From Phellopilus nigrolimitatus (lineage: Eukaryota > Basidiomycota > Agaricomycetes > Hymenochaetales > Hymenochaetaceae): DNA of 64,000 nt. The stretch is taken from the NCBI GenBank assembly GCA_021029095.1, contig JAJOHG010000021.1, forward strand, positions 62,001 through 126,000. The letters are read 5' to 3'. The position numbers and the translations under genes were made by a program. Positions 57,863 to 64,000 of the stretch are shown piece after piece. Numbering within the stretch: position 1 is the first letter of the stretch; every line of letters begins with the position of its first letter. The notes below the pieces were generated by a model. The model was given only the letters and a program-made list of their open reading frames with translations. It made no database searches and had not been told where the DNA came from.

Positions 57863-59801
57863 ATGTCTCTCGGTCTCCTCTGCGCAGTCAAATTTGAAGG
57901 AGTCCCTACAGATCCTCGCCATATAATTCAAGTACCTGTATCTCTGACTTCGCGGCTTGGCTTTGTTCAGGGCCAGGTTCAATGCATAATCCAAGAAACG
58001 ACGCAGAAGCTGGTCGTAATTCTCGGCCTGTATCCCGCAAGCATTGCGGTACCGGGAGACTCACATGCAGCTGCTGCTCTCGTGGATTCCTTCACACCCG
58101 AGCCTCACAGCTCGCTGGGCCTTCTTGGAAAAGTCAGCAAACACTGGTCCGCCGCCGACTTCGCCGTTCGCAGAGTCCTTCTAATTGTAGAGGCAAGAGA
58201 AATCCAGGACAGTGAGTACATGGCGTTCTCCGCCAGCTCACGCCGCCCTGCAGCCGACCGGCCGCCCCCGGCGCCCGCCAGCCCACGCACAGCCTACCTC
58301 CGGCGCGCGCTACGCGTCCGCGCCGACGCCGTGGCGCGTTACAGCGCGCTCGACGTGACGGACGCCGCGCTCGTGCGCTGCGACGCGCCTAGCGCGCTCG
58401 CAGACCTCCGCCCCCCGAGCGCCCGCGCAGCGCCCATCGCGCTCTTCCACCCGGCCTTCGCGTCCTTCCTGCGCGAGGCCGCCGACCCGCTCCTGCCTAC
58501 GCCCGCCATCGGCACCGCCGAGCTCTTCGAGTTCATGCACGCCGCCGGCGGGGCGCACTCGTCGGCGGACACGCGCGCACGCGGGGTGTTCCCCCTGCTC
58601 ACCGTCCTCACGGGCTTCGAGTTCGCGTTCGCGTGGCGCGGGCACACCGCCCCCGCCGTCGGCCCGCCCGAGGTCTACGATGACGACGACGACGGCTACC
58701 ACCCGCCCGTGCTCATCGCGGAGCACGCGAACGAGCTCGGGTCGGACGACGGCGACCCGCTCCTGCGCGTCGCCGCGCGCTACGCCGAGAGCGTCACATC
58801 TCCGGCGGTGCGTCGCCGCCCCCCTCCTCCCCTCACACACAGCCCCGGGCCCTGACCCGTCCCTCCGGCAGTTCGCGCACGCGCGGCAGCGCTCGTGCTG
58901 CCCGCTGCTGCTCGTCGCGCTCGCGGGGCCGTACCTCTGCGTGCTCGGCGGCGTGTTCGCCGCGCGCGGGCCCGCCGTCGAGCCGCTCACAGACCTCGTG
59001 CTCTGCCTCGAGCGCCCCGAGGACGCTGGCGCGCGCATCGCGCTCCTCGCGCGGACCCTGCAGGCGCTGCGCAACGCGCACCTGCGCCTCGCCGCGCACT
59101 ACGCCGCGCTCCCCAGCCTGCCCGCGGACCCGCCCATCTTCCCCTACCGCACCAGCTGGGCCGCCGGCGACACGCGCGTCGAGTTCGCGTACGAGCGCCC
59201 CGTCGTCGACGACGAACACTCAGAGAAATTGATGTGGTTCGCGACCATGGCGCACACGCACGAGCCGCTCGTCGTCAAGTTCACGAAGCGCTACGACGCG
59301 GAGGCGCACGCGCTGCTCGCCGCCGCGGGGCGCGCGCCGCGCCTCAATTACGCGGACCCGCCCAGTGCGCCCGGCGCGCCCGCGGAGTGGCGCATGGTCG
59401 TCATGGCGCATATCACCGCCGTCAACTACCGCGACGCGCCACGCGCGGCCATGCCCGCGCTCCGTGCGGACGTTCGCGCAGCCGTCGCGTTGCTGCACGC
59501 CGCGGGCCGCGTGCACGGCGACCTGTTCCTCGAGAACGTACTCATCGAGGTGCTGGAGCCTCCAACGGAGACGCAGGTGGGGGTGGAAGAGGGAGCGGGC
59601 GAGGGGGCGGGCCGCGCACGCGCGCTGCTGATCGACTTCGACTGGGCCGGCCCGGAGGGCGTCGCGCGCTACCCGCACAACCGCAACGACATAGACATAT
59701 ACTGGCCCGCGGGCTCGGTGCCCGGCGGGCCCATCCTGCGCGCGCACGACGAGGCGCGACTGGAGCTCATCGACGAGCTGTGGAGTCGTTATTGTACGTG
59801 A
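57863..59801 (+). CDS. Kinase-like protein D, GC-rich divergent paralogue
   Basis: Exons 57863-58211, 58254-58807 and 58872-59801, about 610 residues. The header exon (MSLGLLCAVKFEGVPTDPRH) has ordinary base composition and is close to A-C. From about 58230 the sequence is extremely GC-rich and more diverged, though co-linear. The kinase-like motifs are more canonical: LVVKFTKRYDAEAHALL, GRVHGDLFLENVL (His present) and LLIDFDWAGPEG. An acidic/Gly insert (about 550-570) separates the last two. The first intron is only 42 bases and in frame, so it may be retained. Long opposite-strand frames at 58310-59747 are shadows of the GC bias. Confidence 0.72.
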
Positions 59802-59899
59802 TCGACAGCGCTAGCGACCACTCGTACCAAATATATATTACATTATATTATATACATATGGATGTTCATGTGCCACCCCTTGCATGCTCTATGGCAGCG

Positions 59900-62014
59900 T
59901 CATGCCTCGAACCGCACGCCCTGCGCAAGCGGCGCCGCGTCCGAGAAGTTGACCGTGCACGCACTCCAACGCACGTACTGCCGCCACGCGTCGCCGCCCG
60001 ACTCGCGGCCCCAGCCCGTACTCTGCCACGCGTCGTCAGTATAATATATAGAGAAAAAGAGGAGAGAGACGTACTTTGTTTCCCCCGAAGGCCGCGCCGA
60101 TCTCCGCGCCGCTCGTGCCGACGTTCACCTATGTACCCCAATCAGCCCCTCCCCTTTTCTTTAGAAAAAATAAATAAATAAAAGAGAAACTTACATTGAC
60201 AATCCCCGCATCCGACCCCGCCGGCCCAAGCCAGCGCCCCACAGCCCGCACGTCGCGCGTCCACAGACTGCTCGACAGACCCTGCGGCACTGCGTTGTTC
60301 CACGCGATCGCCTCCTCCAAATCATCAAACACGCCCACCTGCAGCACCGGCGCGAACACCTCCGCGCGCCACAGGCGCCCCGCGGCCGTTTCTGCCGTGG
60401 GGTCCGGCGACGCGGGTTGCGCAAGCACGGGGTGCACAAAGTGGCCGTGCTTGAGTGCGCCCTCGAGCTCCGCAGCGGCGTCCCCGTCGCCCGCGAGGAC
60501 CTCCGCTCCGGACCCGCGCAGCCCGGCGAGGGCGTTCTCGAAGCCGGCGCGGCCTTGGAGCGAGTGCAGAGGCCCGAGAAGCGTCCCGTGAGCGAGGGGG
60601 TCGCCGGGGCGCGCTGCGCGCTGGTAGAGCGCCGTGAGCCGCTCGAGGAAAAGCGGTGCGATGGAGCGGTGCAAGTAGAGCCGCCGCGTGGAGGTGCAGC
60701 GCTGGCCGGCGGTACCGACAGCTCCGAAGAAGACCGCGGGGACCGCGAGCGCAAGGTCCGCGTCGGGCATCACGATGGATGCTAGAGTGTGAGTTTCAAC
60801 AAGGAGGAAACAAAGGGGAAGTGGGAAGAACCGACCGTTGTTCCCCCCAAGCTCGAGGAGGACCTTTCCAAAGCGCGCCTGGACGGTGCCGGCGACCTTC
60901 CGCCCCGTATTTTCGCTACCCGTAAAGCTCACCATATCAACGCCGGGGCTAGCGGCAAGCTCAGCACCGGGGACCTGCGCGCCGGTGACAAGGCCCGCGA
61001 CGGCACCGGGAATGCTGTTCCGTTCCAACACGCGGGAGACGATCTGTGTGATAGCGATAGCGCAGAGTGGCGTCGACGGCGCCGGCTTCCAGAGCGTTGC
61101 GTTGCCTGCGGCGAGGGAAAGCGTGAGGTTCCTGCGATGGGATTAATTGGCAATAATGCTGAAAAAAGGAAAGGGGGGTACCAGCCGTAGACAGCGACGG
61201 GGAAGTTGAACGCGGAGAGGACTGCGACAACACCGAGCGGGTTGGGGACTGACGAGTTCCGTTAATTACCTACCTAAGATAGAAAAAGGGCACCGGACGT
61301 ACCTTCGAGGATGGTATGTCCCGGTCGCTCAGAGCTGACAACGTTGCCGTTCATCATGCGCGACAGACCGACAGCGTAGTCACACTAAAGAACGTGCTCT
61401 TCAATAAGCAAAGCGCATAGTAAAGAGAAGCTGACGGACGCACGATGTCTACGAACTCCTGCACCTCGCCCTCGCCCTCCGTGCGAATCTTGCCCATCTC
61501 GAGCGAGACGAGCGCGCCGAGCGCGTCGCGCTACTTACAGACTTGCGTCATAAGAGGTTGAACCAACGGGGTAAAGTGGTGGAAGACGGACGAACCTGGG
61601 CGGCGAGCGCCTCGCGGATTTGGCGCAAAATATCGCCACGACGTGGCGCGGGCACCTGGCGAAAATGCAGGTACGCTTCGCGCGCACGTGCAACCGCATC
61701 CTGTGTCTCCTTCTGGCTGGCCTGGGGTCGCGCGCCTCAGTCATATGCGTCTTCTAAAAGGTGATCGGACGCACGGAGCGCACGCGCGCGAGAACTTCGC
61801 CCGTGGCGGGGCACACGCTCTCGAGCAGATCGCCTGATCCCGCCCAGCGGCCGTCGTACACGCCAGGAAGCTCCGCTCCGCTCGCGCCGGTGGTCGGGAG
61901 GTCGAGTGCGGAGAGGACCGCGGAGGCGCGGCTGGAAAGCACACGAGCGCACACCCGGGAGGACGTGTGGCGAGCGTTCTGAGTGAGTGCGCGTCTGGAG
62001 ACCCAGGAGAGCAT
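59900..62014 (-). CDS. ALDH7-family aldehyde dehydrogenase (antiquitin-like)
   Basis: Relative of alpha-aminoadipic semialdehyde dehydrogenase ALDH7A1, an NAD-dependent oxidation. Nine exons close in phase to about 553 residues: 61775-62014, 61596-61721, 61444-61530, 61303-61384, 61182-61248, 60836-61131, 60195-60781, 60075-60128 and 59900-60022. Family marks: [43 protein letters not shown] then [22 protein letters not shown] (Glu near 294), [12 protein letters not shown] (Cys near 328) and a [11 protein letters not shown]...LAQGVRFEA end. An Arg/Ser-rich, acid-poor N-terminus ([20 protein letters not shown]) looks like a mitochondrial presequence. It converges on kinase-like gene D, with stops 99 bp apart. 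Confidence 0.9.
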
Positions 62015-62528
62015 TGGTGTGCTCAGGAGGTGGTGGAGGAGTGGAGAGAGGGGTTATGATATGTTCCGCCCGACACGCGAGTCTACGAGACCGGACGCGA
62101 GAACATGTGATACGGCACGTGACTAGATATCTGACCGGCCCTGAAGAGATGCATTTAGAGGTCTTCAATGTGTATATTGGCGCATTCAAAATTCATGGTT
62201 CGCAGCTCGTAAAATATTAAAGACAAGGAGGGACATGAATATAATGCATATTCTTGTTTCAAGGCAAATGACCCCATGATATAACTGTAGCATTATTAGT
62301 TTCAGCTTGAAGAACGAAAAGAGAGAGGGAAAAAAAGGGAGGGAAAAAAACCTTGCTGACATAGTAAACCCACTATTCACCTATGCATACCCAATCAATA
62401 ATCACCAAAACAATCGTAAATCGAAATCGAAAGTCCTTCTTCAATACAGCGAACAATCCTCTCATCTTCCATAATATCGTAGTCTGAAGTATCGTAGTCT
62501 AAAGATGAGTTCAAAAAGTTAACCCTCT
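62015..62528. other. ALDH7 promoter side and tail of F-box copy 3
   Basis: 62373-62528 holds the out-of-frame conserved tail of F-box copy 3 on the minus strand (DYDIMEDERIVRCIEEGLSI to a stop at 62395). At about 62128-62148, on the minus strand, CTTCAGGGCCGGT resembles the core of the upstream element of the kinase-like genes. No kinase-like gene follows it. Confidence 0.5.
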
Positions 62529-63952
62529 TCAGAGACCTTCGACCGTAGGAGTGTTCCATCTTGATTCTATCATGGTAATTGCAATTTCTTCGTCTCCGCG
62601 CGTTTCGAGCTTGAAGTAGAAAAGTGTAAGAGTATGCAGTCCCGGGCACAGTTGTTCGGTCGCATCTGGCCTAAACGTGAGGATGTACATCAAGTCGCTC
62701 CAGGAGTCGACGATGTCGATTTCAAGGGTTGTCAGATTTGGTGCAAATAAAAGACATTTTCTGATCTCTGCAGCACTCATAGTGCAAAATCGAATACAAG
62801 TGAGACTCTCCTGCGCCTGAGAGTTCCGCAGAAGCGATGTAACCTTGAGGTGGTCATAATGAGAAGACCCGTCGGCCGTTCCAATTTGTAGCGTCTGGAG
62901 CATCGGCACCGCGAGCCGACACAATACAAATTTCAGAGCGCGTGAGGCAAGTACGTTGTCATCGTAGTAATACAGAGACAGATGAACAAGTCGAAATGAG
63001 ACAACGTTTGGATCATTGGACACCTTGGTGAGGAAGTCATCCGAATCCTCGTGGATCTCCGTTTTAAACGTTTCTAGTGCAGGAGCAATGCGCAGAAGCG
63101 TCATACATCCCGCCACAGACAAGTATCCGCTGGGATGCGGAGAGGGAGAATTGACTATATCGACAGTAGTCAAATTCGGAAGAAGAGCGGTGTGATCCGT
63201 GAAATAAAGACCAAAGCTGTGGGAGAACGGAGCGACGATATCTTTCAGACAAGGGAATCCAGTAACGTCCATTTTGCCGTACAGATCGGGAGCGTCTAGT
63301 TTCAAAGTTTCCAGCATTGGCATATCTTTCAACTCGAGCAAAGCTCCACAAACAGTCGGTTGGCTCGGGTTGCGGGACCACGAATCTGAGACGTGAATTA
63401 CAACCGATTTGCACCTTTTCCGGTAATCGTCGGACATCACAAGTGCCATAAACTTGTCAGCGGTCGGCTTGTTAGCTTTCGTGACATTGAGCTCCAATGT
63501 CAACGGTGCATCCCCAGACTTGAGTATACTCGAACTAAAGATGTTCCAGGGAAATGGGATCATTTCGCAATGCGAGAGTCTCATTGTCGCCCATGGCCTT
63601 CTAGACGAAAGAGCGACATATCGCCACAAGCAACATACGCCAGCAAAGTTATTCGGAGCGACTCTGTTTTCCGCAAGATCCCCTGAATCGACAGGGCCTT
63701 CCGGAAGAGTCCAGCTGAGGATCTCGAACAGGACGTCCGGAGAAGCCATCTGCGCCAGAGGAAACCCACATTTCCTGCTGTTGATAGACATATTCTTGAC
63801 CTTTAAGGGCTTGAACGAGTGCCGCAAACTGTACGATGCCTTGTCTTCGCTTGGCCGAAAGGCTAAAGCTTTTTCGGCAGCGCCGGGAGAGGCTCCTTCG
63901 TGCTGGACGACAGACTGCATAAGATTCGATGTGGTAATGGGAGCATCAGCAA
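62529..63952 (-). CDS. F-box / LRR-like protein, inverted copy 3, longest reading frame
   Basis: Main exon 63952-62529, entered through an acceptor (GATTTCAG) matching that of copies 1 and 2; exon 1 lies beyond the window. The F-box-like start (SPDVLFEILSWTLPEGP) and repeats are about 95 percent identical in protein to copies 1 and 2. At the codon where those have TAG this copy has CAG. It reads on through ESLTCIRFCTMSAAEIRKCL to NTPTVEGL and a stop at 62529. The conserved tail after the stop is one base out of frame. It probably still encodes a protein that could act as an SCF adaptor. Confidence 0.75.
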
Positions 63953-64000
63953 CTGAAATCGATTAAGCACAAAGAGGTTAGCTCTTTTTTCAAGTGAATA

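Noticed and set aside
58310..59747. Long minus-strand proteins opposite kinase-like gene D
   Set aside because: They come from extreme G/C third-position bias of the plus-strand gene and have Arg/Ala/Gly-rich, motif-free sequence.

Overview
The window is nuclear DNA of a filamentous fungus, most likely a mushroom-forming basidiomycete (Agaricomycetes). Genes are cut by many short GT-AG introns (about 45 to 90 bases). The families present fit this: a DUF6534-type membrane protein, degenerate F-box/leucine-rich proteins, a CPAF-like S41 peptidase, an RSC7 chromatin subunit, RPL41, and an expanded family of kinase-like proteins whose N-terminus loosely recalls Crinkler headers. I read splice sites by hand, so inner exon borders are models. 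For most genes, all phases close and family motifs run across the junctions.

Layout. 1-1380: 3' part of an S1/P1 nuclease. 1641-3347: two abutting terminal-inverted-repeat elements, the second with a third nested inside. 4587-12443: a housekeeping block with RPL41 (25 residues), a possible Rrn9-like Pol I factor, a DUF1308 (C7orf25-like) protein and RSC7. 12535-14096: two 780-bp foldback elements lying head to head. 14535-25719: S41 peptidase, secreted calcineurin-like phosphatase, two small orphan genes and a single-pass membrane protein. 27466-30228: an MFS drug transporter with a 3-base exon. 30229-34191: gene-poor. 34192-43787: DUF6534 protein, a frameshifted F-box gene, a second phosphatase inverted relative to the first, and an LPX1-like alpha/beta hydrolase. 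45072-45872: a mariner-like non-autonomous element.

46007-63952 is the most dynamic part: four kinase-like genes (A to D) alternate with F-box genes. A 4,674-bp segment (F-box plus kinase-like gene) is tandemly duplicated with almost no divergence. The middle kinase-like gene (B) has the 5' half of C and the 3' half of A, which is what unequal crossing-over between A and C leaves behind. Both tandem F-box copies share a nonsense codon that the third, inverted copy (62529-63952) lacks. An ALDH7-family dehydrogenase (59900-62014) lies between kinase-like gene D and that third copy.

The functional groups look independent rather than one pathway. Secreted or surface functions are the nuclease, S41 peptidase, two phosphatases, MFS and DUF6534. 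Core functions are RPL41, the Rrn9-like protein, RSC7, ALDH7 and the LPX1-like hydrolase. The fast-evolving group is the F-box/kinase-like cluster, which by its pattern of duplication and decay is the best candidate for an undescribed recognition or effector-like system.
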